DNA of 64,000 bases from Vreelandella andesensis (GTDB lineage: Bacteria > Pseudomonadota > Gammaproteobacteria > Pseudomonadales > Halomonadaceae). The notes beneath the pieces were generated by a model. It ran no database searches, was not told the origin of the DNA, and worked only from the letters and a program-made list of their open reading frames with translations. Each line of letters opens with the position of its first letter. The first letter of the stretch is position 1. Below, in pieces: positions 17,642 through 27,332 of this stretch. Made by a program: the position numbers and the translations under genes. The stretch lies in the NCBI RefSeq assembly GCF_003989795.1, contig NZ_RZHG01000019.1:124145-188144 (forward strand), given 5' to 3'.

Positions 17642-17679
17642 GCTGGGCCAGTCGCGTTTAACCACAACGCTGGCCCAGC
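17642..17679. promoter_or_regulatory. 10-bp stem-loop between gmk and rpoZ
   Basis: GCTGGGCCAG (17642-17651) and CTGGCCCAGC (17670-17679) form a perfect GC-rich stem around 18 bases. No U tract follows on the plus strand (a T run precedes it), so it is not a classical terminator. It could be an mRNA stability or processing element separating gmk from rpoZ. Confidence 0.5.
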
Positions 17680-17702
17680 GTCGTCATTATAGGAAGGCCC
17701 CC

Positions 17703-17963
17703 ATGGCTCGCGTAACCGTTGAAGATTGTCTGGAACATGTTGAGAACCGCTTCAAGCTGGTAATGATTTCTACTCATCGTGCGCGCCAACTTGCCCGCGG
17801 CTCCCGTGAAGCGCAACTGCCCTGGGAGAATGATAAACCTACCGTTATGGCACTGCGTGAAATTGCCGCCGGCCTTGTGAACCACACCGTGTTAGATGAG
17901 CCGGTTGAAGCTGCGGTTCGTGCGCGTCCTGCGATGACACCTACCACGCATATCGACGACTAG
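17703..17963 (+). CDS. rpoZ: RNA polymerase omega subunit
   Basis: 86 residues from the ATG at 17703, preceded by AGGAAGG. The product starts [20 protein letters not shown] and carries the conserved [10 protein letters not shown] and [15 protein letters not shown] segments of omega. It helps assemble and stabilise beta' and contributes to a (p)ppGpp binding site, which fits its position before spoT. Length is close to the usual 80-90. Confidence 0.97.
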   Translation: MARVTVEDCLEHVENRFKLVMISTHRARQLARGSREAQLPWENDKPTVMALREIAAGLVNHTVLDEPVEAAVRARPAMTPTTHIDD

Positions 17964-18007
17964 GGTTTGATAGAGACTGGACTTAGTAGCGACTAGGGGC
18001 GCGGTAA

Positions 18008-20140
18008 ATGTTCACCATTGATGACCTGGCCGATCGACTCGGCGGCTATTTACCTCCAGACGAGATCCAGCAGGTCAAACGCGCTTTTTATTACGCTGAG
18101 CAAGCCCACGACGGCCAGCGCCGTCGTTCTGGCGAGCCCTATGTGACTCATCCGTTAGCGGTTGCTAATATCTTGGCTAATATGCACATGGATCATCAAA
18201 GTTTGATGGCCGCTATGCTGCATGATGTCCTTGAAGACACAGGTGTTTCGAAAAAGGCGTTGTTGGCGCAGTTTGGTAAGCCTGTCGCCGAATTGGTTGA
18301 TGGTGTTTCCAAACTGACCCAGATCACCTTCGAAGACAAAGCCGTTGCCCAGGCAGAAAATTTCCAGAAAATGGTGTTGGCGATGTCGCGGGATATCCGC
18401 GTCATCATCGTTAAGTTGGCTGACCGCCTGCATAACATGCGCACGCTGGGTGCTCTACGACCAGATAAAAAACGTCGTATTGCCCGAGAAACACTGGAAA
18501 TCTATGCCCGCATTGCCGGGCGTTTAGGCATCAATACGATTCGCGTTGAGCTGGAGGACCTCTCTTTCCAAGCCCTTCATCCCATGCGGGCAGAACGCAT
18601 TAAGCGCGCGGTAGCCAGCGCCAGGGGTAACCGTCGTAGTGCGATGCGAGAAATTCAATCATCGCTACAGCAGAGCCTGGATGACGAAGGGCTTAAAGGT
18701 ACCGTGATCGGTCGGCAGAAACACTTGCTGTCGATTTATAAAAAGATGCGCGACCAGCGTAAGCCGTTTGCAGACATAATGGATGTTTTCGGTTTTCGCA
18801 TCATTACCGAAGATGTCGCTAGCTGCTATCGCATCTTAGGCGTAGTGCATAATCTCTATAAGCCCGTACCAGGGCGGTTTAAAGACTACATCGCTATCCC
18901 GAAAGCCAACGGCTATCAAAGTCTTCACACCACCCTGTTTGGCCGGGGCGGGATGCCGATTGAAGTGCAGATTCGTACCCGTGAGATGGAAGCGATGGCC
19001 AATAACGGCATTGCTGCCCACTGGCTCTATAAAGCAGGACAAACCACGCATCCTATTGCGGAAGGTAGCCATGCCCGCGCCCGAGCTTGGGTAAAAGGGT
19101 TGCTGGAAATGCAGCGCCATGCGGGTGATTCGCTAGAATTTATTGAACACGTCAAAAACGATCTTTTTCCAGACGATATTTACGTTTTTACTCCCAAAGG
19201 CGACATCATGGAGCTGCCTCAGGGCGCGACGGTGATCGACTTTGCTTATAGCGTACACACCGATATCGGCAATAATTGCATCGCTTGCCGCATCGATCGT
19301 CATCTAGCGCCGCTTTCGACTCGCCTTGAGAGTGGTCAAACGCTGGAAATCATTACTGCCCCTGGGGCACGGCCTAATTTGGCATGGCTCAACTTCGTAA
19401 CAACGGCAAAAGCGCGCTCCGCGATACGTCATGCATTGAAGCACCAGCAGCAGGCAGAAGCGGTTATTTTTGGGCGGCGGCTGTTGAATAAAGCGCTGGC
19501 GCCGTTTGAAACCAGCCTGGAAGAGCTGGATGAAAGCGTTTTTGCTAGAGCATTTAAAGAGCTGGACGTTAGTTCGCTAGATGCGTTGCTAGAATCACTT
19601 GGCTTGGGCAATCGTTTGGCTCATGTAGCGGCGCGTCGCTTAGTGGATGTCGCCCATGGCGAAAATACTGACTGTGTGCTCAGTGCGGATAGCGAAAAAG
19701 CAGTCGTTATCAGCGGCAGTGAAGGCATGGTGATTAATTTTGCCCGTTGTTGTCATCCATTGCCGGGCGACCCGATCGTCGGCCACTTGTCAGTTGGCAA
19801 AGGGCTGGTAGTACATCGCAGTGAATGCAAAAACCTTGGCGATCGTAAAAACGACCCAGAGAAGCTATTTGCACTTGAGTGGTCGGATAACATCAATGAA
19901 GATTTTCCGGTCGCGCTGCGCATTGAAATTGAAAGTCGTCGTGGGCTTGTGGCTGAGCTGGCTGGCGTGGTGACCGATGCTGATGCAAATATCGAGCGTA
20001 TTGGCATTGAAGAGCGTGATGCTCGGCTTTCCATCGTAAATTTAACCTTATCAGTAAAAGGCCGAGTGCATCTTGCGAGCATTATTAAACGCATTCGCAA
20101 CCTTCATAATGTCGGCAAAATAACCAGAATGACCAATTAA
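18008..20140 (+). CDS. spoT: Bifunctional (p)ppGpp synthetase/hydrolase SpoT
   Basis: 710 residues in the full RSH order. The HD hydrolase domain keeps its metal pair in AAMLHDVLEDTG (HD at 72-73), unlike RelA. The synthetase domain has FGFRIITED, GRFKDYIAIPKANGYQSLHT. The TGS domain follows (DDIYVFTPKGDIMELPQGAT, near 395). A conserved-cysteine segment reads INFARCCHPLPGDPIVGH, and a C-terminal ACT domain occupies about 640-710. It makes and degrades the alarmone in response to starvation. Intact HD and the rpoZ neighbour identify SpoT rather than RelA. Confidence 0.97.
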   Translation: MFTIDDLADRLGGYLPPDEIQQVKRAFYYAEQAHDGQRRRSGEPYVTHPLAVANILANMHMDHQSLMAAMLHDVLEDTGVSKKALLAQFGKPVAELVDGVSKLTQITFEDKAVAQAENFQKMVLAMSRDIRVIIVKLADRLHNMRTLGALRPDKKRRIARETLEIYARIAGRLGINTIRVELEDLSFQALHPMRAERIKRAVASARGNRRSAMREIQSSLQQSLDDEGLKGTVIGRQKHLLSIYKKMRDQRKPFADIMDVFGFRIITEDVASCYRILGVVHNLYKPVPGRFKDYIAIPKANGYQSLHTTLFGRGGMPIEVQIRTREMEAMANNGIAAHWLYKAGQTTHPIAEGSHARARAWVKGLLEMQRHAGDSLEFIEHVKNDLFPDDIYVFTPKGDIMELPQGATVIDFAYSVHTDIGNNCIACRIDRHLAPLSTRLESGQTLEIITAPGARPNLAWLNFVTTAKARSAIRHALKHQQQAEAVIFGRRLLNKALAPFETSLEELDESVFARAFKELDVSSLDALLESLGLGNRLAHVAARRLVDVAHGENTDCVLSADSEKAVVISGSEGMVINFARCCHPLPGDPIVGHLSVGKGLVVHRSECKNLGDRKNDPEKLFALEWSDNINEDFPVALRIEIESRRGLVAELAGVVTDADANIERIGIEERDARLSIVNLTLSVKGRVHLASIIKRIRNLHNVGKITRMTN

Positions 20141-20277
20141 TCACCCGTTAGTTTGCTGCTAGCCATGCGCTGGCACCAACTGCTATGGCGGGCCATAAGC
20201 ATTAATGTTTAACGCTATCACCATATCGATAACTTACGTCTAAAAATACGTTAATTACGACAGGAGAGTGCTATCTC

Positions 20278-20667
20278 ATGAGCAACAAAGCGGTTATTAA
20301 TACTGAAAAAGCCCCCGCTGCAATCGGCCCTTATTCCCAAGCGATTAAGGCTGGCAACACAGTGTATCTTTCGGGGCAGATCCCGCTGAACCCAGAGACA
20401 ATGGAAATTATCTCTGATGACTTTGAGGCCCAAGCGCGCCAAGTATTTACCAATCTGCAGGCGGTTTGTGAAGAAGCGGCCGGTACGCTTGGTGATATCG
20501 TCAAGCTCAACTTATACCTTGTTGATCTGGATAACTTTGCGATCGTGAACAAGGTGATGGAAGAGTTCTTTTCATCACCTTTCCCTGCCCGCGCGGCGGT
20601 TGGTGTTAAGGCGTTGCCTAAAGGCAGCCAAGTAGAAGCGGAAGCCGTGATGATTATCGGCGACTAA
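20278..20667 (+). CDS. ridA: RidA family reactive enamine/imine deaminase
   Basis: 129 residues. The family features are all present: APAAIGPYSQAIKAGNTVYL at the start, LSGQIPLNP, and the terminal PARAAVGVKALPKGSQVEAE with the arginine that binds the substrate carboxylate. It hydrolyses 2-aminoacrylate-type intermediates made by PLP dehydratases. It follows spoT as in many gammaproteobacteria and has a GGAG ribosome site. A clear terminator follows. Confidence 0.95.
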   Translation: MSNKAVINTEKAPAAIGPYSQAIKAGNTVYLSGQIPLNPETMEIISDDFEAQARQVFTNLQAVCEEAAGTLGDIVKLNLYLVDLDNFAIVNKVMEEFFSSPFPARAAVGVKALPKGSQVEAEAVMIIGD

Positions 20668-20697
20668 GCCTCTGTGCCTGACGTCTCCAATAAAAAA

Positions 20698-20734
20698 AGC
20701 GAGCACTCTATTATTCAAGTGCTCGCTCTCTTTT
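20698..20734 (+). terminator. Rho-independent terminator after ridA
   Basis: A 10-bp stem AGCGAGCACT/AGTGCTCGCT with a 10-base loop is followed by CTCTTTT. An A run precedes it, so it may also stop transcription from the convergent YeeZ-like gene. Confidence 0.85.
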
Positions 20735-20781
20735 AAGTTAGTGCGAAAAAAAGAGCGCCAAGGTCGTTAGTATCAAATCGG

Positions 20782-21663
20782 TTAGGCTTTTTGTGGTGCT
20801 AAGAAACCGCCTTCTTTTAATACCTGTGCGTAGCCTTCTTTGTAGGTCGGGTAGCGAAACTCATAGCCCGTTTCACGGATACGGCTATTATCGCAGCGTT
20901 TGCTAGTTCGACGGCGCAGAGGCGACTGCATGGTCTCGGTAGATTCAACCTTGAGCTGTTTAGCTAACCACGCCATCACGTTATGCAGGGTGACTGGCTC
21001 GCAGTCGCTGCCTAGATAAAGGTCGGCGAGTGAGTCGCCCTTTTCCTGGCAGCGAATTAAATGCGCTAAAATGCCGGTGCAGTCATCACGGTGAATACGG
21101 TTGGAATAGCTGACCGGCGTGACAGCGGCAATACGACCTTCCGCCACCTGATGAATCAAACGATCGCGGCCAGGGCCATAAATACCGGAAAAGCGCACGA
21201 CTGTGCCGGGAATTGAATGGTTAATTAGCGCTTGTTCGGCATCGCACATCAGCTTTCCAGAAAAGCTGGTTGATCCGGTTGGGCTATCTTCGCTAACGAC
21301 TTCGCCTTCCTGCTGGCCGTAGACGCTGGTCGACGACACAAAAAAGACGCGTTTCGGTGGCGTTTTATGCTGTTCTAGCACACCAAGTACGCGCTTTAGG
21401 CCATCCGGATAGGCGCTTTGGTAAGCACTTTCCTCGAAACGGTCAGCACTGACGGTATAAATAACATAGTCAGCGTGAGGCAATGCGCTAGCATCAGCGC
21501 CTTCAAGATCGTTAAGATCAAGCGCCAACGGCTCAATGCCGGTGTCCTTTAATGCGTCGACCTGACGGCGTACGCCGATAACGTGATGTCCTTCACTAAG
21601 TAACTCACGTCCGAGCGTGATGCCGATATCGCCGCAGCCAATAATCAGTACCGTTAGCTTCAC
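20782..21663 (-). CDS. NAD(P)-dependent epimerase/dehydratase-like protein (YeeZ family)
   Basis: 293 residues from the GTG at 21663, which has GAGGAG eight bases upstream; another GTG at 21672 abuts the ribosome site too closely. The Rossmann motif LIIGCGDIGITLGREL is at the N-terminus. It has VFFVSSTSVYGQQEGE, where serine and tyrosine sit as in SDR catalytic sites, and VVRFSGIYGPGRDRLI. Overall it resembles the atypical extended SDR YeeZ. The substrate is not known. It is a single gene, convergent with ridA. Confidence 0.82.
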   Translation of the reverse strand: MKLTVLIIGCGDIGITLGRELLSEGHHVIGVRRQVDALKDTGIEPLALDLNDLEGADASALPHADYVIYTVSADRFEESAYQSAYPDGLKRVLGVLEQHKTPPKRVFFVSSTSVYGQQEGEVVSEDSPTGSTSFSGKLMCDAEQALINHSIPGTVVRFSGIYGPGRDRLIHQVAEGRIAAVTPVSYSNRIHRDDCTGILAHLIRCQEKGDSLADLYLGSDCEPVTLHNVMAWLAKQLKVESTETMQSPLRRRTSKRCDNSRIRETGYEFRYPTYKEGYAQVLKEGGFLAPQKA

Positions 21664-21771
21664 CTTGGTCACTCCTCTTGATTAATATTCCTTATCAGAT
21701 ACAAAGTCCCTATGAGATGTGCCATCTTCAATAGGGTTTGTTTGTCCCTTTCCATCTCGCTATCACGATAA

Positions 21772-21802
21772 CATGTAACGAGCTGTAACGATCTGCAACG
21801 AG
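21772..21802. repeat. Three tandem 10-11-bp repeats upstream of oxyR
   Basis: CATGTAACGAG, CTGTAACGAT and CTGCAACGAG follow each other directly, ending 20 bp before the oxyR start codon. They could be operator repeats or part of the leader. They do not obviously match the ATAG-spaced OxyR site. Confidence 0.45.
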
Positions 21803-21822
21803 AGGATGCCACTGGCACCACT

Positions 21823-22752
21823 ATGACTTTAACAGAACTACGCTATATCGTAACCCTTGCTCAAGAGCGCCACTTCGGACGCGCCGCTGAACGTTGCCAT
21901 GTTTCACAGCCAACACTCTCGGTGGCGGTGAAAAAGCTTGAGGATGAGCTTGATACGCCGTTGTTTGAGCGTTCCAAATCAACCGTCCAAGTAACCCCGT
22001 TGGGGGAGAAAATTGTTGCCCAGGCCCAGCGGGTGCTGGAACAGAGCCGGCTTATCTACGAAATGGCGAATGCTGGAAAAGATCAGTTGGCTAATCCGCT
22101 GCGCATTGGCGCTATTTATACGATAGGGCCGTATTTATTTCCCCATTTGGTGCCGGCACTGGCAAGCGCCGCGCCGCAAATGTCGCTATATATCGAAGAA
22201 GGTATGACCGGCTCGTTGCGGGGGAAGCTGCGCAGTGGCGAGCTGGACGTCATTATCGTGGCCCTTCCTTTCACAGAGACCGACGTGGTCACCAAACCGA
22301 TTTACGATGAGCATTTTGAAGTATTGATGCCCGCTAGCCATCGCTGGGTAAGCCGTGACGCGATTCGTAAAGAAGATTTGTTGGAAGAGCGGTTGTTGCT
22401 GCTTGGCGAAGGGCACTGCTTTCGCGATCAAATTTTAGAAGCCTGTCCGGCAATCACGCAAAAGCTTAACAGCCCCAATAATACGCTGATTGCCGAAGGT
22501 GGCTCGTTAGAAACCATTCGTCACATGGTTGCTTCAAAACTGGGTATTACGGTACTGCCACAGTCAGCGCTGGGAACGGATCAGTATGAAAACGCCATGC
22601 TGGTGAGTCGCCCATTTGTTGAGCCTGCGCCTTCGCGTACCGTGGCCATTGCGTGGCGGGCAAGCTTTCCTCGGCCAAAAGCGATTGATGCGCTCGCTAA
22701 GGCGATCAGCCAATGCCAACAACCTGTGCATAATGCTAGCCCATCCTCATGA
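21823..22752 (+). CDS. oxyR: Hydrogen peroxide-sensing LysR regulator OxyR
   Basis: 309 residues. The LysR helix-turn-helix is RHFGRAAERCHVSQPTLSVA. The redox pair is found exactly at C199 and C208 in GHCFRDQILEAC, the same numbering as in E. coli OxyR, with one arm of each disulfide partner conserved. It activates peroxide defence genes when oxidised. The last four bases overlap recG (ATGA), an oxyR-recG pair shared with pseudomonads. Confidence 0.95.
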   Translation: MTLTELRYIVTLAQERHFGRAAERCHVSQPTLSVAVKKLEDELDTPLFERSKSTVQVTPLGEKIVAQAQRVLEQSRLIYEMANAGKDQLANPLRIGAIYTIGPYLFPHLVPALASAAPQMSLYIEEGMTGSLRGKLRSGELDVIIVALPFTETDVVTKPIYDEHFEVLMPASHRWVSRDAIRKEDLLEERLLLLGEGHCFRDQILEACPAITQKLNSPNNTLIAEGGSLETIRHMVASKLGITVLPQSALGTDQYENAMLVSRPFVEPAPSRTVAIAWRASFPRPKAIDALAKAISQCQQPVHNASPSS

Positions 22753-24827
22753 GTGACCTTTCTGCACCGGTTTCGTCGCTAAAAGGAGTTGGCGAGGCGC
22801 TTGCGTTAAAGCTAGCGCGATTGGGCATCGCGTGTGTCAGCGACCTGCTATTTCATCTGCCGCTGCGCTACCAAGACCGTACACGGGTAACGCCTATTGG
22901 CCTGCTGCGCGCGGGAAGTGAGGCGGTGATAGAGGGAGAAGTCACTGCGTGTGACGTTGTGAAGGGACGCAGGCGTAGTTTGTTAGTCCGAGTGCGTGAC
23001 GGCAGCGGTATTTTAAGCCTGCGATTTTTCCATTTTTCGCCTGCCCAGCAGCAACAAATGCGCCCAGGGGTCACGGTCCGCGCGTTCGGGGAAGCTCGCG
23101 CGGGGGCAACAGGGCTGGAAATTTATCACCCGGAGTATCGGCTAAGCGGCGGTAGCGACACACCGGTTGAGGAGTATTTCACGCCGATTTACCCCACCAC
23201 TGAAGGGCTGCATCAGACCCGTTTACGCGCACTAACTCAGCAAGCACTTGCGCTATTAAAACGCTCTCCTGAGTTGCTGCCGGACGTGATTCCAGAGGCA
23301 CTATGCCAGCGGTTCAACCTGCCTGGGTTGCACGCTAGCCTGCAACTGCTGCATCAACCGCCACCGGATGTAGACATAGAGCAGCTTGCCCATGGCTATC
23401 ATCCCGCCACGCGCAGGCTAGCGCTAGAAGAGTTGCTGGCTCACCAGCTCAGCCTGCGCGAAGTGCGGTTACGTATTCAGGCAGACGGAGCACCCTCGCT
23501 GCCGTCTGGCCGTAGCCTGCAAACCCGCTTTTTAGCCCAGTTGCCGTTTGCCCTGACAGGCGCACAGCGTCGCGTGCTGGAAGAGGTTACACTCGACCTT
23601 GCGCGCCCCGCGCCGATGCTACGGCTCGTGCAGGGTGACGTTGGCTCGGGGAAGACCGTGGTGGCGGCGATGGCAGCGCTTTCAGCGCTGGCGGGTAATT
23701 GCCAGGCAGCCATGATGGCCCCAACGGAAATCCTTGCTGAGCAGCACTATCGCTCGTTTAAGGCTTGGTTTGAGCCGCTGGGCATCGAAGTGGCTTGGTT
23801 GGCGGGCAAGCTAAAAGGTAAAACGCGGTTAGATGCTAAAGCCGCCATTGCCGATGGGCGTGCTCGCATGGTGGTGGGTACTCACGCGCTGTTTCAGAAC
23901 GATGTGCACTTCCAGTGTTTAGGGCTGGCGATTATTGATGAGCAGCACCGCTTTGGCGTTCATCAGCGCTTGGCGCTGCGCGAGAAAGGCGAAGCCGGTG
24001 GGCTAACACCACACCAACTGATCATGACCGCGACGCCGATTCCCCGCACGCTGGCCATGAGCGCTTACGCCGATTTAGATGTCTCGGTGATTGATGAGCT
24101 GCCGCCAGGGCGTACGCCAGTCAAAACCGTGGTGGTGTCGGATGAACGACGGCCTGAAGTGGTTGAACGTATTCGTAATGCCTGCAGCGATGGGCGCCAA
24201 GCTTACTGGGTGTGCACGCTGATTGAAGAGTCTGAGGTGTTGCAGTGCCAGGCCGCCGAAGTCACTCGCGATGAACTGACTCAGGCGCTGCCTGAGCTCG
24301 CCATTGGGCTGATTCATGGGCGTATGAAGGCCAGCGAAAAAGTTGAGATCATGGAGGCCTTCAAAACGGGCGAGCTTGACCTTCTCGTGGCCACCACCGT
24401 GATTGAAGTGGGTGTGGACGTACCGAATGCCAGCCTGATGATTATCGAAAACCCGGAACGCCTGGGGCTTTCACAACTGCACCAGCTGCGCGGCCGGGTA
24501 GGGCGCGGCAGCACCGAAAGCTTCTGCGTGTTGCTTTACCACCCACCGTTATCGAAAAGTTCGCGCGAACGGCTGGGCGTGATGCGCGAAACCACCGACG
24601 GCTTCCGCATTGCCGAGAAAGACCTGGAAATTCGTGGTCCAGGGGAAGTCCTCGGCACTCGCCAAACCGGCCTTGCCCAAATGAAAATTGCTGATCTTGA
24701 GCGCGACGCCGACCAGCTAGAGCGGGTTACCGACCTTGCCCAGGCCCTTCAAGGCAATGCGGACGTCACGGCTGTATTAGTGCGGCGTTGGCTAGGCGAA
24801 GCCGCCGGACGCTACGGGCAGGTGTAA
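22749..24827 (+). CDS. recG: ATP-dependent DNA helicase RecG
   Basis: 692 residues. The N-terminal wedge domain (SSLKGVGEALALKLARLG, then an OB-like fold to about 150) precedes the helicase core: Walker A GDVGSGKTVVAA, DEQH in LAIIDEQHRFGVHQR, MTATPIPRTLAM, and motif VI LGLSQLHQLRGRVGRG. The C-terminus has the TRG-like GLAQMKIADLERDADQLERV. It regresses stalled forks and processes Holliday junctions. Translation is coupled to oxyR. Confidence 0.97.
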   Translation: MSDLSAPVSSLKGVGEALALKLARLGIACVSDLLFHLPLRYQDRTRVTPIGLLRAGSEAVIEGEVTACDVVKGRRRSLLVRVRDGSGILSLRFFHFSPAQQQQMRPGVTVRAFGEARAGATGLEIYHPEYRLSGGSDTPVEEYFTPIYPTTEGLHQTRLRALTQQALALLKRSPELLPDVIPEALCQRFNLPGLHASLQLLHQPPPDVDIEQLAHGYHPATRRLALEELLAHQLSLREVRLRIQADGAPSLPSGRSLQTRFLAQLPFALTGAQRRVLEEVTLDLARPAPMLRLVQGDVGSGKTVVAAMAALSALAGNCQAAMMAPTEILAEQHYRSFKAWFEPLGIEVAWLAGKLKGKTRLDAKAAIADGRARMVVGTHALFQNDVHFQCLGLAIIDEQHRFGVHQRLALREKGEAGGLTPHQLIMTATPIPRTLAMSAYADLDVSVIDELPPGRTPVKTVVVSDERRPEVVERIRNACSDGRQAYWVCTLIEESEVLQCQAAEVTRDELTQALPELAIGLIHGRMKASEKVEIMEAFKTGELDLLVATTVIEVGVDVPNASLMIIENPERLGLSQLHQLRGRVGRGSTESFCVLLYHPPLSKSSRERLGVMRETTDGFRIAEKDLEIRGPGEVLGTRQTGLAQMKIADLERDADQLERVTDLAQALQGNADVTAVLVRRWLGEAAGRYGQV

Positions 24828-24841
24828 GCGTTAGTCAACGT

Positions 24842-27073
24842 TTAAGCAGCGGTGCTCGCTTCGCGGTGATGCTCTACCGGGGCGTTAGTTAAACGGTTGG
24901 CGGCGTCACCAAGGGGGCCTAGCTGTGCGGCGATTAGGCGTAGTTGGCTTTGAATGGGGCGGTAAAGGGACATGGCTTTTTCGTTTTCATTTGAGCTCTT
25001 TTTATCGAGAGAATCTGAGGCATTCTGCTCCAGCTGCGCGAGAAGGTCGTTAACTTGATCAGCTAAAGGCGTGACGGGCTGGCGCTTTTTGAGCTGTTCG
25101 GCCAGTTGTTCCAGCAGCTCGCTAATGCGCTTGGCAAGAGGCACTAAGGCAGCGTCGTCTTCATCGTCTGCTAACCGATGGCGGTGAGCACCAAGGGCAG
25201 ATAAATGGCTTAACAGCGTGTTAGACAGCACTAGAAAACGTAGGCTGCTGTCTGCGTCTTGTTTGCGGTAGTGACCTGGCTCGTGGAGCATGTTGGTGAT
25301 CAGCGTTGAGAGCGCTGCATCAGCATTATGAGCGTTACGGCGGGCTAACCGGTAAGCCAAATCGTCCTGCTTTCCCTCTTCGTACTGGTGAACAATTTCA
25401 TCCAAATAGCGGCGGTGATTGGTGAGCACATTAGCGGCTTCTCGGTATAGTTTCCGCCCCTGCCAGTCGGGCAGAATAAAAAATACCGCGAGCCCTGCTA
25501 TCAGCGAGCCAATCAGCGTATCGAATAGGCGCGGCCAAATTAGATTAAAGCCATCGCCGACCTGATTAAAGCTGCACAGTACTAGCAGTGTGATCGAGGC
25601 GGTGGCGATTATGTAGTGACGTTCGCGGTTGGCAAAAAAGCAGACGCCTGCTGCCACCGCAATCATGCTTTGAATGCTGGCTTGGGGAAACAGGCTAATG
25701 GATGCCCAGCCGGCAATGAGGCCAAGCACTGTGCCTAGGATGCGTTGCGAGAGAAAACGTCGTGTGGTGGCAAAGTTTGGACGGCAGACGAATAGTGTGG
25801 TCAGCAAAATCCAAAAACCCTGCTCAGGGTCGAGCCACTGGAGCAGCCCATAGCCTACTAACAGCGCAGTAGACAAACGCACTGCATGACGAAACGTAGG
25901 AGAACCCAGCGTCAAATTTAGCCGAATGCGTTTCCACGCTTCTAACACGCTAGAGGGGGAACGGTCGTAAAGTGAGCTATCATGATGGCCGTCGTCGGTG
26001 TCAGGATTGTGGGCACTGGCAATCTGCGCTTCCAAGGTAGTGAGATTATCGGCCAACGCGTTGAGCGGGTGCATGAGCGGACGCCACTCCGGCTTACCGC
26101 GTTCGCTTAGGTTGTCGATAGACGCGCGCAGATCGGCGAGCGCCTGTTCGCTCTGTTCATGACCAAAGGGGCGGTTAAGCAGCAGCGATTTGGCTAGCTG
26201 ACGGCAGGCGCGGCCTTGCTGGTCTAGGAGTCGCTGGCAACGAAACAGGACGTCATGGTGAAAAAACGCTTCGGTGAGCGCGCTATAAGGGTAGTGAGTT
26301 GAGCTTGCGCGTTCGTGAATATCTTGAGCGATAAAGTAAATCTGTAGGTAGCGGTTCAGCTTGCGGCTGCCACGCTGCCCTTCCAAACGGCGGAAAATCA
26401 TCTCTTTCGCTTGGTTAAGGGCATCGACGACCTTGCCGTTTTGCCTGGCGAGAGCGACGCGCCGCGCCTCTAGATCTACCCCGCGGACAGGCTCAAACAG
26501 TGCAGACTTCAATATTAAAAACTCACCCAGCGCTTTATATACCCGCGCCATGCTTTGTTTAACCGGCTGGCGCGAAAAAAAGCCGCACCATAGAATCGAG
26601 ATAACCCCGTACCATGCGGCACCAGCAAGCAATAGCAACTGCCGAGCAGCCACGTCTTCATCCACGCCACCGTGCTGTTCAATGTTGATCATTGAATAGA
26701 TCGATAAGATTAAGGTACCCGAGGCAATGGTCGCGTACCGCTGACCAATAGCCCCCAGCATGATTAAGGTGAAAGTAGACACCGCTAGCCCAACCGCAAA
26801 TAGCCATGGCCAGGGAAAAAGCCACTGCACGACAAAGGATGCTGATGCAAAACAGGCAAGTGTGACCACCAGCGCCTGTAATCGGCCCTGCCAGCTGTCA
26901 TCGGTTTCAGAAAGCGCACTTGCAATAATGCCCAAAAACAGCGGAATCACCAACGCGACATCACCTGAAAAACCGCTAAATAGCAGTGCCCCGCTGAACG
27001 CGATAAATACGCGCAAGCTATAAGCAAACTTATCTAGGGTCCATAGACGCCGCAGGGGCAATGAAATAGGCAT
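24842..27073 (-). CDS. YccS/YhfK-type FUSC inner-membrane exporter-like protein
   Basis: 743 residues with two groups of membrane helices (about 15-165 and 390-530), each followed by a long helical cytoplasmic part, the layout of YccS and the fusaric-acid/aromatic-acid exporters. Recognisable segments are VALVIPLFLGIIASALSETD early and RFLSQRILGTVLGLIAGW in the second half. Its transport substrate is undetermined. It ends 14 bases from recG (convergent). Confidence 0.87.
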   Translation of the reverse strand: MPISLPLRRLWTLDKFAYSLRVFIAFSGALLFSGFSGDVALVIPLFLGIIASALSETDDSWQGRLQALVVTLACFASASFVVQWLFPWPWLFAVGLAVSTFTLIMLGAIGQRYATIASGTLILSIYSMINIEQHGGVDEDVAARQLLLLAGAAWYGVISILWCGFFSRQPVKQSMARVYKALGEFLILKSALFEPVRGVDLEARRVALARQNGKVVDALNQAKEMIFRRLEGQRGSRKLNRYLQIYFIAQDIHERASSTHYPYSALTEAFFHHDVLFRCQRLLDQQGRACRQLAKSLLLNRPFGHEQSEQALADLRASIDNLSERGKPEWRPLMHPLNALADNLTTLEAQIASAHNPDTDDGHHDSSLYDRSPSSVLEAWKRIRLNLTLGSPTFRHAVRLSTALLVGYGLLQWLDPEQGFWILLTTLFVCRPNFATTRRFLSQRILGTVLGLIAGWASISLFPQASIQSMIAVAAGVCFFANRERHYIIATASITLLVLCSFNQVGDGFNLIWPRLFDTLIGSLIAGLAVFFILPDWQGRKLYREAANVLTNHRRYLDEIVHQYEEGKQDDLAYRLARRNAHNADAALSTLITNMLHEPGHYRKQDADSSLRFLVLSNTLLSHLSALGAHRHRLADDEDDAALVPLAKRISELLEQLAEQLKKRQPVTPLADQVNDLLAQLEQNASDSLDKKSSNENEKAMSLYRPIQSQLRLIAAQLGPLGDAANRLTNAPVEHHREASTAA

Positions 27074-27214
27074 AGAGTCTCTAATGGCTCGCTTTTTTAG
27101 ACTTTAGTTTAATGCGTAGTATAGAGGGAAGTGTGTGCGTTTGTCTTTTAACAATAGCTCAACGTGTTTCCATTGATGGCTGATTTGAATGCAGGCCTAA
27201 CAAGCGTGAGGTTT

Positions 27215-27246
27215 GTCTGCGAAGGGCTGTGTCTGCGAAGGGCTGG
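27215..27246. repeat. 16-bp tandem duplication
   Basis: GTCTGCGAAGGGCTGT is followed immediately by GTCTGCGAAGGGCTGG, 15 of 16 identical, in the gap between the YccS-type gene and the HU/SCP2 terminator. A likely slippage product; no coding frame uses it. Confidence 0.7.
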
Positions 27247-27301
27247 TCAGCAAGAGCCAGACAGCGGGAGACAAGAGTGGCAGTAAGAGGAATCACGAAG
27301 A

Positions 27302-27327
27302 AACCCGCCACCCTGAGGTGGCGGGTT
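27302..27327 (-). terminator. Terminator after the SCP2-like gene
   Basis: An 11-bp stem AACCCGCCACC/GGTGGCGGGTT around CTGA lies six bases past the stop. On the minus strand it is followed by TTCTTC rather than a pure T run, so strength is uncertain. Confidence 0.7.
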
Positions 27328-27332
27328 AGTTA

